Shown here: positions 22,227-33,839 of the stretch, piece after piece
Numbering within the stretch: the first letter of the stretch is position 1
Layout of the letters: each line of letters starts with the position of its first letter
Position numbers and translations under genes: made by a program
Assembly (NCBI GenBank): GCA_029204225.1
Contig: CM055111.1
Location: forward strand, 20,653,003 to 20,717,002
Source: Diphasiastrum complanatum
Lineage: Eukaryota > Streptophyta > Lycopodiopsida > Lycopodiales > Lycopodiaceae
Reading direction: 5' to 3'
Length of the DNA: 64,000 nt
Notes under the pieces: generated by a model
The model's input: only the letters and a program-made list of their open reading frames with translations
What the model was told of the DNA's origin: nothing
Databases searched by the model: none

Positions 22227-22926
22227 TTGGTGGCGGTCCCACGACACCTCGCGAGATTATTCACTTCGACGGTTGGCCTCTCTTTGTACTTTGATTAGAT
22301 GGTACTAAATCTTTTTCATGAACTGCAGGCGGACAGTATTGAAATCAATATTGTGCGGTAGAAAGCACTTATTTGCACTGGCCAGCCACTTTGACGTAGC
22401 CCATGCTATAAATCTTGATTCCCATGAGCCACCCATCATCGTGCCACGATAGTACAATCTTGCTATTGGTAGCTGATCTTGGATATTGTCGGATGCCATC
22501 GGTTTATTAGGATCGAAAGCCAAAGTAGGAAGGCAATCATCCCATCATGTAGCGACCAACGCCAACATTGTCAAGTCTTTTGCAAACAACGTGGATTGCC
22601 TAACTGTCGGATCTGGTGAAAACATATATTCATGTTGATAGGCCTAGGCACGGTGGATTGTCCAATTGTAATGCTGGTAGATTATGGGCCAATTTGGGGT
22701 ATGGATATTGATTTTGTCCATTGGCACACCCTAATCTTTCCATTTATTACGACATGACATCAACACATAATACGGATCCACTCATAGTTGGCGAGGACTA
22801 GCTAAAAAATTAAATTATGACAAGAATGATCACTAAATATCTGTGGTCTAAATTTACAAGAACGTAATGGATACTTGGTGACTATTCTGCACATTTTTTG
22901 AACAGCTTAAAAAGCAGAACAATCAT
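22227..22926 (-). other. Internal remains upstream of LTR family D
   Basis: A 72-codon minus-strand frame (22305-22523) is unrecognised. The rest shows only stops in all frames. It is presumed to be the 3' internal part of the retroelement that ended in LTR D. Confidence 0.35.
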
Positions 22927-23241
22927 CTATTTAAAAAAAAAAAACATTGGTGCGCTTTCCAACCTGCGCTGCCATGTGACAATTTTTGACTGGTTAAAAA
23001 AGTCAAAGTGTTGATCATGCTTCATAAAGGTCATAAAGTCAAAGTATCCATTACGCAATGGAAAGCGTCGGGCGCAAGGCATTCTGCCCGATAAGGATTT
23101 CCAAAATTTTAGAATTTTTTGGGCGAGGCATGCTAAAAACTTTTGGAAATCCTTACTGAGCAAAATAACTCCACATTCCATAGTACATTGTGCTTCTTGG
23201 AGCAGAATAACTCCACATTCCATAGTACATTGTGCTTCTTC
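22927..23241. repeat. Hairpin (MITE-like) repeat with 42-bp tandem duplication
   Basis: A perfect 12-bp inverted pair, ggatttccaaaa at 23094-23105 and ttttggaaatcc at 23143-23154, forms a stem around a 37-bp loop. The region aligns in reverse complement with 50850-51020, sharing cattacgcaatgga and ggcattctrcc, and more weakly with 51150-51300. Units 23158-23199 and 23200-23241 are a near-perfect tandem pair. No target duplication was resolved. Confidence 0.6.
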
Positions 23242-23341
23242 GAGATGCCTTTAAAATGCAAAGGAAATCTAATCACTTGGCATTAACAATATGAGAACAA
23301 ATTTTATTAGGCTGTTTGTTTTCTGAAACAGATCATGAGTT

Positions 23342-25034
23342 CTATGAGCGAGGATCACCTCCTGATCTATCAGCTCCTCCTAAAGTCTCATAAAACAACT
23401 CAATCTCCTGCTCCAGCTTTGCCATATGTTGCTCAAGGAGGCCGATCGAGGCATTGATTGCACCCTCTGTGGAGCTGGGCAACAATACAATAAGCCCATC
23501 AACCGCTGCAACTGGGATGGTGGCAAAGACAGGCCTCCCCCACCCAAAATCAAACTCATAAAGTGGAAATCTTATCCAACTTGTCATGCCGAGATCAACT
23601 CCCAGGCAGCTGCAAAACCCAGGCAGGATAGATAATGGGCTATCCTGTTGCTCAACCCAATCTAGAGCAGATCTCATGTACTTATCATCAATTCTTTTGA
23701 CAGCATCATGAATACAGCTTGTAGCATATGATAGCGGTTGCTGGATGAGCTTTCCAGCTTCAGAGATGGCGCAGCCATAGAAATTTACATTGCCAAAGTA
23801 GCCATCCGGAAGGGGAGGGTTAAATCTATTCCTTCCATCCACAGCCATTCCGACTTTGATTACCTGTGAGGAAGCGAGATCACGTGCCTTGGTAATAGAA
23901 CGCCACAAATAACTAGCCACTGCTTCGTATTTAGTGGGTGCAAAGGAAACTCCCTCGCCGGCTTTTTGTTTTAGGATTTGGATATGCTCCGCATTGAACG
24001 TGAAATTTTTTGCAGTCATTGGTGGCCGGAAATCCGGTATGGTTGGGATTCCGAGCCGATACTCTACATGCTGAAACATTGGTGTTGCAGGATCTCTGGC
24101 TTTTAGCGGGGTGCGGTCTAATGATGGAATCAGCGATACCTGCTTTCCAGTAGCGATTTCCGTCCAGGTTGTGATGAAGTGCATGAGGGACAAACCATCT
24201 CCAGCATGGTGATGCATTCCAATCAAAAGAGCGACTCCACCGCATTCAAACTCAGTGACCTGCGACGAAGAACAGCAAACAACACACAACATATACTTTC
24301 AGCAATTCTAGATCCGAGTGAATTTCTTCAGAATGTACATCAAGTTTGACCCGATGTGCAACAAAGAAAACTCAACCTAAAGAATACCAAAATACAGTTG
24401 GTGAGAGATTATTCCATGCTGTCTTTGTAAGTTGAAACTGTAGTCGACAAAAGAAGTTAGGATTTATGGAAGTTACAACTGTTTTCTTATGGCAATAGTC
24501 GCTTTCAAATGCAGCAATACAGCATATTTTAGCAAGCTCGACTCATTGACATATTTGTCAATTGTATCAAAAACAATAGTTTAATGGGTGCTCTTTGGAA
24601 TTCAATGCAGTGGTAAAAACAAGAAGACCTACTTGTATAAGTAAAATTGGGGTTTCTGATATACTCGATCTGAAAGTAACAGGACTTAGTTGCAGAAAAT
24701 CTGCATTGGGCTGGAAATCTCCAAACTCCCGCAGCCTTCCTTCAGCAGAAGCCTCCCAAAACTCAACTCCTCCATCGCTACACTGAATGTCCACTCCTCC
24801 ATCGCTGCGCTCTCTGAACCTGCCAGCTAGAGGAGGGAAGAATGCCAAAGCATGGGAAAGGGAGCGCTTGAGGAGAGGGGAGGCCACTCCCTGGCCCTTT
24901 TCATAAAATAACAGCAATCGAGTGTAATATCGAGGCATGATCTGATCATTGTTGGAAAGAGAGGAAGAAGAAGAAGAAGAAGAAAAAGAAGAAGAAGGAT
25001 GAACGATGTGTTTGATGAGAGACTTGATCTTCAT
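23342..25034 (-). CDS. BAHD acyltransferase, HCT-like, two exons
   Basis: BAHD enzymes move an acyl group from a CoA thioester to an alcohol or amine in the cytosol. Exon 1 (25034-24633) and exon 2 (24259-23342) join in phase 0 to a 439-residue protein, the normal family length. The active-site motif is HHHAGDG, with HxxxD formed by His151 and Asp155; the structural motif DFGWG is at about 371-375. Other family blocks are FFPPLAGRF (65-73), ILLIQVTEFECGGVALLIGM (130-149), DRTPLKARDP, and VGMAVDGRNRFNPPLPDGYFGN. The intron falls after the Gln of LLIQ, the known conserved BAHD position. GDFQPN, ECGG and the ARDP-FQHVEY block resemble the hydroxycinnamoyl-CoA:shikimate/quinate transferase clade. 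A Ser run (residues 14-26), encoded by a GAA-type microsatellite, is unusual and may vary in length. No stops or shifts are present, so it is probably functional. The acceptor substrate cannot be read from sequence. Confidence 0.92.
24260..24632 (-). other. Intron of the BAHD gene (373 bp)
   Basis: The donor is TATACAA|GTAGGT and the acceptor TCGTCGCAG|GTCACTG, both on the minus strand. Removal joins Gln134 to Val135 without a shift, giving the conserved LIQVTEFECGG. Confidence 0.9.
24960..24996. repeat. GAA/AGG microsatellite inside BAHD exon 1
   Basis: A purine run of GAA units encodes, on the minus strand, a serine tract near the enzyme's N-terminus. It lies between the first strand and the first conserved block, where length change should be tolerated. 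Confidence 0.85.
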
Positions 25035-25156
25035 ATCGTTGTATTTGCTGAGAAATAGTTGTGGGAAATACTATAGCAGCTAGCTAGCTAGCTGGTTGAG
25101 AATGGGTGAAAAGAAAAGGGGGGTGGGGATGGAGAGAGAGGGAGAAGGAGAGTCGA

Positions 25157-25163
25157 ATTTATA
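25157..25163 (-). promoter_or_regulatory. Candidate TATA box of the BAHD gene
   Basis: TATAAAT in minus-strand sense, 123 bp upstream of the ATG. With initiation about 30 bp downstream, this leaves a 5' leader of roughly 90-95 bp, which is ordinary. Between it and the ATG is a pyrimidine-rich tract typical of plant leaders. Confidence 0.5.
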
Positions 25164-25169
25164 ATGATA

Positions 25170-25667
25170 GTAATGACTTTTGCTTGGTGATCAAGCAATC
25201 AATGCCCAAGTGGAGTAGGTGCAAAATGTTGGGAGAGTGTATTTCACACCACCTGTGCCACGGGTGGCCCACAGATCCAAGGGTGGGCAATGGTAGCAAG
25301 CTTTTGAAAAAACAGTGCTGCCATTGCCCATCCATTAGATGGGCACTACGCTGCTCTCTAAATGTTTAGATAGAGCATGTGTGTCAATTCCTTGGGCTAA
25401 TTTCCTTGAACCCCACCCAAGCTTATCCAAGATTCCACCACTTACTCCATAATTTGTCGAGATGGGCTCTCATAGTTTGTGTTGGTTTATATTGGTCATG
25501 ATAATTTGCTAAAGACTTAGCCGTATTTTATTCTTTATTTTGATGGTTTGCTAAAAGCCGAGGTGTGGATGAGTTTGAGCATGAAACTAATTATTTCTTT
25601 TTCTTAATCTATTTAAATCTCAAAATTTGTTTTGTTTTGTTTTTGGCCTTGCATTGCAAAGTCAATA
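25170..25667. other. BAHD upstream region, no further gene
   Basis: It contains a short inverted pair, gccacgggtggcccac and tgcccatccattag..., but no coding motif. Presumed promoter-proximal intergenic DNA up to the edge of gypsy copy 1. Confidence 0.35.
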
Positions 25668-25710
25668 CTATGTGTTGAGGTAGGTCAATGGAGTTTGAAA
25701 ACAAAATTCA
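25668..25710 (-). pseudogene. Start of ORF3, truncated (gypsy copy 1)
   Basis: After the spacer end CCACTAC comes ATGGGTGAATTTTG..., which lines up with the ORF3 start of copy 2 (ATGGCCGAATCAGA at 58596). Similarity fades within about 40 bp, so copy 1 is cut off at this point. The match is short and therefore tentative. Confidence 0.35.
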
Positions 25711-25745
25711 CCCATTTTTTTTTTGTTTTTTGTTTTTGAAAGTTC

Positions 25746-26960
25746 TGTAGTGGTGGTGGATGCAAATGTATCGAAAAAAATCAGAGGTATCGAAAAAATG
25801 AAGAGACTCGAAAAAATGAGCAAACTCAAAAAACAAGCAGACTCGAAAAATGTGAAAGGGAGCAGACGCAAGCTAGCGGATGCAAAAAATTTTGTCGGAT
25901 GCAATGGTTTGCTGAGCATGGGCGGATGCAATTGGGATGTACATTGGCGGATACAACAGAGGGTACTTGTAAAAGATGGCGGTTGCAACTGGCGGATGCA
26001 GATGGTGGCGGAGGCACTTGGCGGTTGCAACTGGCGGATGCAATCAGACGTGTAGTGGCGTTTCTAGATGGCAGATGGAAAGAATCGTGGTGTCGGATGC
26101 ATGCGTGTGCGTAAGTGATGGAGGGTAGATGAAATAAAGGACAGTGTAAGAGCGATCAGGTTGCAGTTGAAATCGGTTGAATCAGAACAAAACATGAAAA
26201 TCGTCAGAGATTTGTCAATCAGACATGAAGTCTCTCACAAGTTGTGAAGTAGAAGAGGCGGCCGATGTATGTATAGGAAAAATTTAGAACAGATGTCGGC
26301 TGCAATCTGGCGGATGGAATTCTGGGTCGAAAAAATAATTGGCTCGAAAAATTAGAATGGATCAAAATTTGATAATCGAAAATTTTTACATAGACTCGAA
26401 AAATTGCAAAGTATTAAAATTTTTACATAGACCCGAAAAATTTCAAAATACCAAAAAATTGTAAAGTATCAAAAAAAAATTACCTGACTCGAAAAAAATT
26501 CATGGAATCGAAAAATTGAAAAAGGACTCGAAAAAAGTAGAAGGGATCGAAATTTTTTGACAAAGACTCAAAAAATTGTCAATATCGAAAAAAATTTCAA
26601 TGACTTTGAAAAATCACGACTTTTTCGAGTCGATATAGTATCAAAAAAATCTGAAAGAAATTTCAAGCCTTCCTTCTTTTTGTGTGTTTTTCCAGAAAAT
26701 TTCAAGTATTGAAATTTAGAGTCTCGAAAAATATGAAGTATGAAAAAATTGACAGGGGATCGAAAAATGGCAAGTATCGAAAAAAGATTTTTCAAGCCCG
26801 TGCTTGAAAATTTGAGGCTTCATATATTTTTTGTATTCTCCAAAAATAAGTATCAAATCGATGGTTTTCTAAAAATTTGGGTAGGAATATACATGGAAAA
26901 ACACATGAAAAAAATAACTCTAATCACTATACACAAGAGGATGGATCAGATAGAAAAAAA
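25746..26960 (-). repeat. TTTTCGAG-rich spacer of gypsy copy 1
   Basis: Irregular arrays of TCGAAAA (plus strand) occur at about 25770-25860 and 26330-26790, separated by repeats of ggcggatgca (25870-26045). The same arrangement lies behind the integrase of copy 2 at 58610-59700, and gtagtggtg..gatgcaaatg.atcgaaaa marks the same edge in both. Open frames here follow from the low complexity. Confidence 0.8.
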
Positions 26961-27002
26961 ATAGAAGAAAAAGTAACAACCTTAAAGTCCTTCTCAAACA
27001 GG

Positions 27003-28262
27003 ATCTATCGTGAAGGTGTCTTCATAGTATCGGTGTAGTCGGCTACCAATGACTAATGTGTCAAGGCCGTATGCCTTCTAGCATCTCTAATTGCACGACA
27101 CCATTTGTAAAAATTTTCTGGACAACGTAAGGATCTTGGCTACGGAATTTCAATTTCTCTGGATGGAATTTGGAAGATGTGTAAAGTAAAACTTTATCAC
27201 CATCGTGAATATCCTTAGTCCGAACATGACGATCATGCCAAGCCTTCTATCATCGTTTGTGAACTAACTGTGCATGGTAGGATATAAGTCGTGTTTCACA
27301 CAGTTTCGTCAACGTGAAAAGTCGATTCTGAACTTGGCGTTGATAAGCAATATCGTCACACAAGTCAGTGGCATAAGCTAAAGTGACGCGTAAGGACGGA
27401 ATTAAAAATTCTACTGGCATAACAACCTCTTGGCCATATACCAGCTCAAATGGAATTTTCCAATCTGTGGCTTGCTTTGGCATAGGGCAATATGCCCAGA
27501 TAGCAGAGAATAACTTCGTTTTCCAGTCTGATCGACTGGTTTCTACTATCTTGGATAAGACTTTACAAATCGTTTTATTGGTAGACTCAGCTAGTTCATT
27601 GCATCTAGGATAGTACGGAGTACTCTTTCGATGGATAACGAATAATGAGTCAGTAAATTGTTGATTACTTAATTAAGGAAATGAGAATCTCGATCACTGA
27701 CAAGCTCTATTGGACAACCAAATCGAGTGATGATGTTTTCATAGAGGAAGCGTGCTACAGACTTTGCGTCTGCTTTTTGTGTTGCTCTAGCCTCTATCCA
27801 CTTTGTTGCATAACCAGTGGCAATCAAGATATATCGTGATTGTGTGCCACATGCGGCTGGGCTAATGGGTCCAATAAAATCAATATCCCATTTGTGAAAT
27901 GCTTCGCTTTCAAGTATTGGAGTAAGGATATTATGGTCGGTTGTTTTGGTATTCTTTGTGTGTTGGCAAACGTCACAAACTTTTATATAAGCGTAAGTGT
28001 TTTTGAAAAGAGTTGGCCACTTAGAATTGCCCTAGCAGTAGCATCAGAATAGAAATGTCCTCCCCTAATACTTTATGTGTCAAGGCAACGGACTTCAGAT
28101 TCGTGGGCACAATGTTGTGTAATACCGTTAACACCTAACTTATATAATTGTCCCGCAATAAGATGGTATGGCAAGGATTTCATGATAAGTTTGATTTTTT
28201 GCAATTTGGTCAACTGAGGATCGATTTTCCTAGTGGCTAGATATCTAGTGATATCATATGGC
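27003..28262 (-). pseudogene. Integrase of gypsy copy 1
   Basis: The minus-strand blocks, in order, are the zinc-binding start (LIAGQLYKLGVNGITQHCAH at 28073-28200), the core with WDIDFIGPISPAACG and YILIATGYATKWIEARAT, then ENIITRFGCPIELVSD, PKQATDWKIPFELVYGQEV (27430-27483) and the C-terminal part HDRHVRTKDIHDGDKVLLY, PYVVQKIFTNGVVQLEMLEG. Several stops and shifts break it. The domain is nearly complete and matches copy 2 base for base over long runs. Confidence 0.85.
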
Positions 28263-29146
28263 CCAAAACTACACCATGGGTAACCCAGAACTGGCACTTT
28301 TTGGGATTCAATGAAATTCCGAACCTTCGGCAGCGAATGAATACTTGTTTAAGGGCATCGAGATGCTTATCTTGAGAGGAATGCACACCAAGATCATCGA
28401 GATAAATCTCTAGATTCTTGTGCAACAAATCCTTGAGTGCTCGTTGCATCACCCTTTGGAATGTGGATGGGGCATTGCACAGACCGAATGGCATAACTTT
28501 ATACGCGAAGGTGCCAAACTCTGTAACAAAGGTCATTTTGAAACGATCTTCAGGAGCAATTTGGACTAAGAAGTACCCACTAAAACCATCTAGGAGGCTA
28601 AAAGCTTTTGCTCCTACCATATCTTTGAGGATTTGTGTGGTCATAGGTAAGGAAAGTGATCCTTATCTGTTTGATCATTCAAAATTTCTTTAAATCCACG
28701 CAGATATGGAGTTTACCATTTTTCTTTGGAACCACCACAATTGGTGATACCCAACTAGTATGCTCGATTTCATAAATGAAACTAGCATCGAGAAGCTTTT
28801 GAATATCTTCTTGTATCTTCTCGCGATAGGTAGGATTGGTGCGATAAGGTTTTGCTCTTACAGGTATGGCACCATCCTGTAATGGGATTGTATGGACGAC
28901 AACGCCAGGAGGAACCCCCTTCATTTCTTTATAACTCCACGCAAACACATCTCTGTATGGTGATTGAGGCTCCCGTTTCAGCTTTACCATACTAATGATG
29001 ACATCATCAATGGTGTAATTCTTAAAGTGTTGGGGAACATCATACAATGGATCATCAATTATCTCGGGTGGGATCTTAGGAATGTCCTCTACAGATATGC
29101 TTGTAGATGATGAAGCTTGACTAGGATTTTTTTGGTTTTGATTCAA
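28263..29146 (-). pseudogene. Reverse transcriptase of gypsy copy 1
   Basis: The minus strand encodes YEIEHTSWVSPIVVVPKKNG and ICVDLKKF (28679-29146). After a frameshift near 28660 come SLLDGFSGYFLVQIAPEDRF, VMPFGLCNAPSTFQRVMQRA and LEIYLDDLGVHSS, the catalytic YLDD (28300-28644). At 28262 the sequence jumps from the end of RT to the region just before integrase, so RNase H is missing. Confidence 0.9.
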
Positions 29147-29158
29147 AGGTTTGATTGG

Positions 29159-30240
29159 CTATTTCAGCTTTTCACGCATTTGAAATTGCTTACCAGTCAA
29201 TTGTACGTCAACCTTTGATCTGTTTTTTAGCATGCAGGATATTTGTGGATTGGTAGTATGAGGCATGCATGGATTTTTTGGTGTTTTTTCGCGAACTAAG
29301 TCTTTGTCAATGGTGTTCAAGCCTTCATCATTGTGTACGTCCCATTGATAGACTTCGAGTTTGGGTCGATATACATGAGTGTTTACTGGTTGTGGATGCT
29401 GCACACAAGCCAATGGTGATGGGAGTTTAATTTCTTTCGGTATATGACGCTTTCCTAAATGCTCAGGCCCCCAGCAAGTGAATAAGTTGGTCGTCAGATA
29501 ATTCATGTTCTCCCACAGTAAGAATGCCATCCTCACTGGTGGATACTTTAGTAACAAAGATATCTTCAAGTATCCACTCAATAGGGAGTGCATCTATCAT
29601 GTACAAGGGTAGGATGGGAGTGTTGATATCGGTGGAGTTTATGGTGATTTCGATTGGGTCCTCATCTTGAACTTCTGCGCACAAAGAGTGGCATTGACAG
29701 AATCGATGGTCGCATGTCCCCAATTGATGATATCAATACTTTGCATGTAATGACCCTTTATGGTAGAATCGGTACTGTCGGGATCATCATAGGTAGTTGA
29801 AGACCAATCGTCTTCAATTTGTGCAAGATTTATCTTCCTTGTGGCATCGACAGAGATTCTCTTGTCTCTGTTGCCAAAAATGATTTTGTTTTTCTTCCAA
29901 TCTTGAATCACTCTAGCCATTTCTAACCAAGGCGTTCCAAGAAGGAATTGATAGGTGTGTTGTTCATTAGAAAAATCTAGTACTACACACTCTATGGTGA
30001 AAATCAAACCGACAATTTTGATCGGCAAATTGCTAATGTGACCGACATGTGTCATCATTCGTTGCTCAGCCATACGTAACTTGTACTTAGGCTTTTCCCA
30101 TGTGGATATTCCCCATGCCTTGGCTTAGGACAAGGCGATAATATTCATGCCAGACCCATTATTGACAATGGCTTGCATAGATGGATAAGATTTGTAATGC
30201 ACTAGTAAAGTGATGTTGTTACCTTTAGCAACACCTATAT
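29159..30240 (-). pseudogene. Protease and linker of gypsy copy 1
   Basis: The active-site strand reads AIVNNGSGMNIIA (about 30140-30180), where the catalytic Asp of the usual D-S/T-G is Asn. It continues with NLPIKIVGLIFTIECVVLDF, TYQFLLGTPWLEMARVI and KNKIIFGNRD (29640-30073), then the linker toward RT. Copy 2 has the same layout at 62586-63930. Shifts are present near 29600. Confidence 0.8.
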
Positions 30241-32052
30241 GAAGTAAGCTCATGTCAACATTATGAACCACTTTAGCGTTTTCCTATCGTCTCAACTCAT
30301 CTGGTATATCAGGCTGCTGGGAGCTTTGCAGTATGGCATCCCGCAAGGGTTTGAAAAAATTCACAGCCGTGTAGAAGGGCATGGTGATTTGAGCTTGTAA
30401 GAGATCAGAAAGAACCTCTATTCCTCATGGTGGTTGCCCTTGCTTAGGTAACTGGGTGGATGGTGGAGTAGAAATCCTATCTTCAAGTCTATCAAACTCA
30501 TCTCGGAACTCATGGTATCGCCTTTGGGCTTCTACATGGTCAGGGTAAGATTGTGGCATCATGGAAGTATTAGCAGGAGGGGGTGGTTATGCTGGGTCCT
30601 TGGTCTAAGGCCTGATGTTGCGTTCATGTGACAGCATGCAATGGCTCTTCATATACCCTACATGTTGGAACAGTCTTTTTGGTTTGGGTAGGACAATCTT
30701 TATGGCAATGCCATCTGATATAATCAGCACACTCAGCTATAAAGTTTATCGAAGTCGACATTCAATTTGAAAGTGAGTGGTTTCTCTGCAGACAAAACAT
30801 CTCTTTTGAAGTGCTGAAGGGAAAATGCCATAGCCAATTTGGTTAGCTTTAGTAGGTTGTTCCTCCGGATAATATTGCTCGTTAGGATAGGAGGTAGATG
30901 CCTCATCTACGTATGTGTTAGGATTACCATCATCATAAGTAGATTCGTAGGCTGGGGTGTCATAGGTGGTATTTTGCACTACATTGGCCTGAACTTGTGG
31001 TCAGTTCTGTTGGTTTGGCCTGTTGGGTGGAGCAGATCCTCTTAGACCTAGAAGTGCCAAGCGTTGTTGTTGTGGAGGTGGTTGTTGTCTAGACAATTCT
31101 TGGACTTGAACTAGACTCATATAACGTGGGTTATATGGCGCTTGTGGTTGTCCTCATGGTGCATATTACTGTGGTCTAGAATATTGCATGTTGTGTGGGC
31201 TGTATCTACAGCTGGATGTGGTATGAGTGGTCGTATCACATAGTATACGGTGCTACATTTCGTAAGGCCAGTGTAATGGACACTTTCTACCGGTATGTGC
31301 ACCACGACATTGTGGGCACCAAGTATCTTCTCGTTGATAAATAGCATTACCAGATGGCAATTGCCTTGGCGATTGACTTTGGAAAGATTTTAAGGCTTGT
31401 TGAAACTCTTTGTTGAGTTTCTCCATCTGTTGTTGTTGTTGATTCATCAACTCAAACTGAGACTTCCAGACTTGGTCTGAATCTCGCAGCTCACTTGGAT
31501 TATTATCAGGGAATACAAGGTGAGATCTTTTCTCTTTCTGGTCCTCATCAAAGTGATCAATATAATTACGTATGTGCTCATCTTTTTTTATTTTTATATT
31601 ACTAAGGTGTACAAAGGGGCTTTTTGTGAGTCTAAAAGGTTGGAAGCATTTAATGAAAGACTCTTTCAACTCTAACCAATCTTGTTGATCATCACGATCG
31701 AGGTTAAAAAACTACTCTCGTGCTTTATCTACCATGGTCATAAAAAAGTTGGACTTTTGCATTGTCAGTATATTGTCCATATATTTCGCATGCATTCTGA
31801 AAGACTTGTAAAAATCGATGAGGATCCACATTACCATCTTTGGTAATTCCAAATAGGGTGTTCGTTTATCAGATCGGGTGGTATGGTGAGCATGGTGAAC
31901 AAGTTGATCATCAGGATTTTCAGATTGATTGGGTCTCCACCTGGATAAGGATCTTGATTTACTTGAGATCTAAAGCGACAGGGTTTGTTCTCATCAGTTG
32001 GATGATTGGTCGATGTGAATTCATCCATAAGTTCTTTGGGTAAGTTGGCCAT
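30241..32052 (-). pseudogene. Gag of gypsy copy 1
   Basis: It begins at about 32052 with MANLPKELMDEF. It includes the gag core FIKCFQPFRLTKSPFVHLSN (31600-31669), a Gln-rich segment, and two zinc knuckles: CPQCRGAHTGRKC (about 31290) and CFVCRETTHFQIEC (30750-30810). Frames are interrupted repeatedly, so this is a relic. Confidence 0.75.
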
Positions 32053-32059
32053 GAGAACG

Positions 32060-32520
32060 GATTCAACTCTTTTTTTGTTGTTTTATTTGGTTGTTTTTTT
32101 TTTTTTGGATATTTTTTGAAATATGTGATTGACAGTACCTCAAAATAGAATTAGATTTTCAATAGGAATTTTATATAAAAGGGTCTGTTGGATGCGAGCC
32201 AAGCTTATCGAAATTTCGAAAATTTCAAAAAAAATGTTAGAAACTTGAAAATTGGAAAACTAAAAAAAATCGACTCGAAAATTCGAAAATTGAGAACTTG
32301 GAAAATTCAAAAAATTTAAAAAACTCGAAGAATTCAAAAATTCGAAAAACTCTAAAAATTGAAAAAAATCCGCGAATATTGTTTCAAAAGCCATCAAATG
32401 CAATCGTTAGAGATATTTTTTTGTAGATCGTTGGATGCAATTGTCAGAGAAAGTCTTCTTGTGCAGGTCGTCGGATGCAATCGTCAGACATCACTCCATC
32501 GGATCACCTGGTTGTAGCGT
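32060..32520 (-). repeat. TTTTCGA-rich leader of gypsy copy 1
   Basis: Irregular cgaaaa/tcgaaatt arrays at 32210-32380 and three repeats of gcaatcgtcag (32400-32490) lie upstream of gag in minus-strand sense. The composition is the same as at 25.8-26.9 and 58.6-59.6 kb. No primer site was found next to it. Confidence 0.65.
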
Positions 32521-32627
32521 TGCCTCAACTGATTCTTCTTATTCACAGGTGCCTTGGGTGGATCGATCCTTGAGACTTTCGCCATAACAGCCTTTTGCGG
32601 TGGTTGAGTTGGTACTTTCTTGATTCC

Positions 32628-33760
32628 TTAACGATCTGGGTTCATGTGGTGTAGGACTTGTTCATCAGTTAGCCCAATCTCCTTATTATAAGTTAGAGCA
32701 TGTTGCCAAGGGACTAAATCATCGTCCACTGGGTTCTCAATAGGTTCCGCTGACAGCCATGCTACATTTATCATATTCATCCCAAATGTAATTGGTGTGT
32801 CCATAATGTAACACTTGGGTGAAGATGTACTAGGTTCGGGATCTGATTCATATTGACATGTCCGGTAGTCAATAGTTGCTAATGCATCCCTCCATCTCAC
32901 GACACCCGTCTCTGAATCATAGTGATCTCCCTTGGCTGGCCTTGGGCGATCAATCGTGTGATCTGTCGTAGATGATCCGTCATCAGTCTTGGGTGCAATA
33001 GGTTTCACCGCCCATGTGGTTGGATCAACTTTCACAGACTGCTCTCTATTTTCGAAGGTGAGTTTTCCCGTACCCCAGTTGTGTACTACTTGCGTAGTCC
33101 TCAACCATGGTCTTTCCAGTACCACACAGTATGCAGTTGGAGATTCAGGTATATCCATGATGACAAAAGTGATCACAAACTGTATGCCTACTATTTTTAT
33201 GGGAATATCGACAACTACACCTTTTGGTTTCACGCAAGATTGGTCTGCTAGCTTGATGGCGAATCTTGCTGGCTTTAATCCTTGTAGACCCAACTTTTCA
33301 TACAAAGTAGTGGAGATCAATTTGACACCTAATCCTCCATCTACTACTGTTGCCTCGTCCTTGTATCTCTTGTGTTTGATTGGCAAAGTGATGTTGTGTT
33401 CCTCACTTTCCCATGCCACCCCGATGTGGAGGACGTTACTTGTTTCTTCATAGCCCGTACAATATATGGGCTCAAGCACTACTAGTTCCTCATTTGCTTT
33501 GGCCCATTCCGCTAGAAGGCTTTTCGCTTGTAGTGCAATCCACAGTAGTTCCCCGAGTGGTAAACTAACATGACTTGCCAATAAAAGAGTGAGCCTTTCA
33601 GTGCGTGGTTCCTCGGGCTCCACCATGTGAAAAGGTAGTTCATGTTGGTGCAACCGATCATTCTGATCAGTGCACAATGCTGAGGCCGCTTGCGGTTCTC
33701 GTTCGCCTTCAGCTGGAGGTTCTGTGGGATTGTCCCTTTCTTGCTCTTTTTCCTCCGCTT
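32628..33760 (-). pseudogene. Gypsy protease region of a second, related element
   Basis: A 349-codon open frame carries VVDGGLGVKLIS (protease active site, D-G-G type), LKPARFAIKLADQ, PKGVVVDIPIKIVGIQFVIT, TAYCVVLERPWLRTT and KLTFENREQSVKV. The sequence differs clearly from copy 1 and copy 2 but matches the fragment at 419-613. Gag and RT are absent on either side, although the frame itself is uninterrupted. Confidence 0.8.
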
Positions 33761-33839
33761 GTGCTTTCTGTTAGACTATCAACTCGAGATAGTGTCACCT
33801 TGTACTGAGCCAGCCAGACAAAATCAGTTCTCTCGATTG

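Noticed and set aside
25668-26114. Several overlapping frames of 63-120 codons on both strands
   Set aside because: They translate tcgaaaa and ggcggatgca repeats in different phases.
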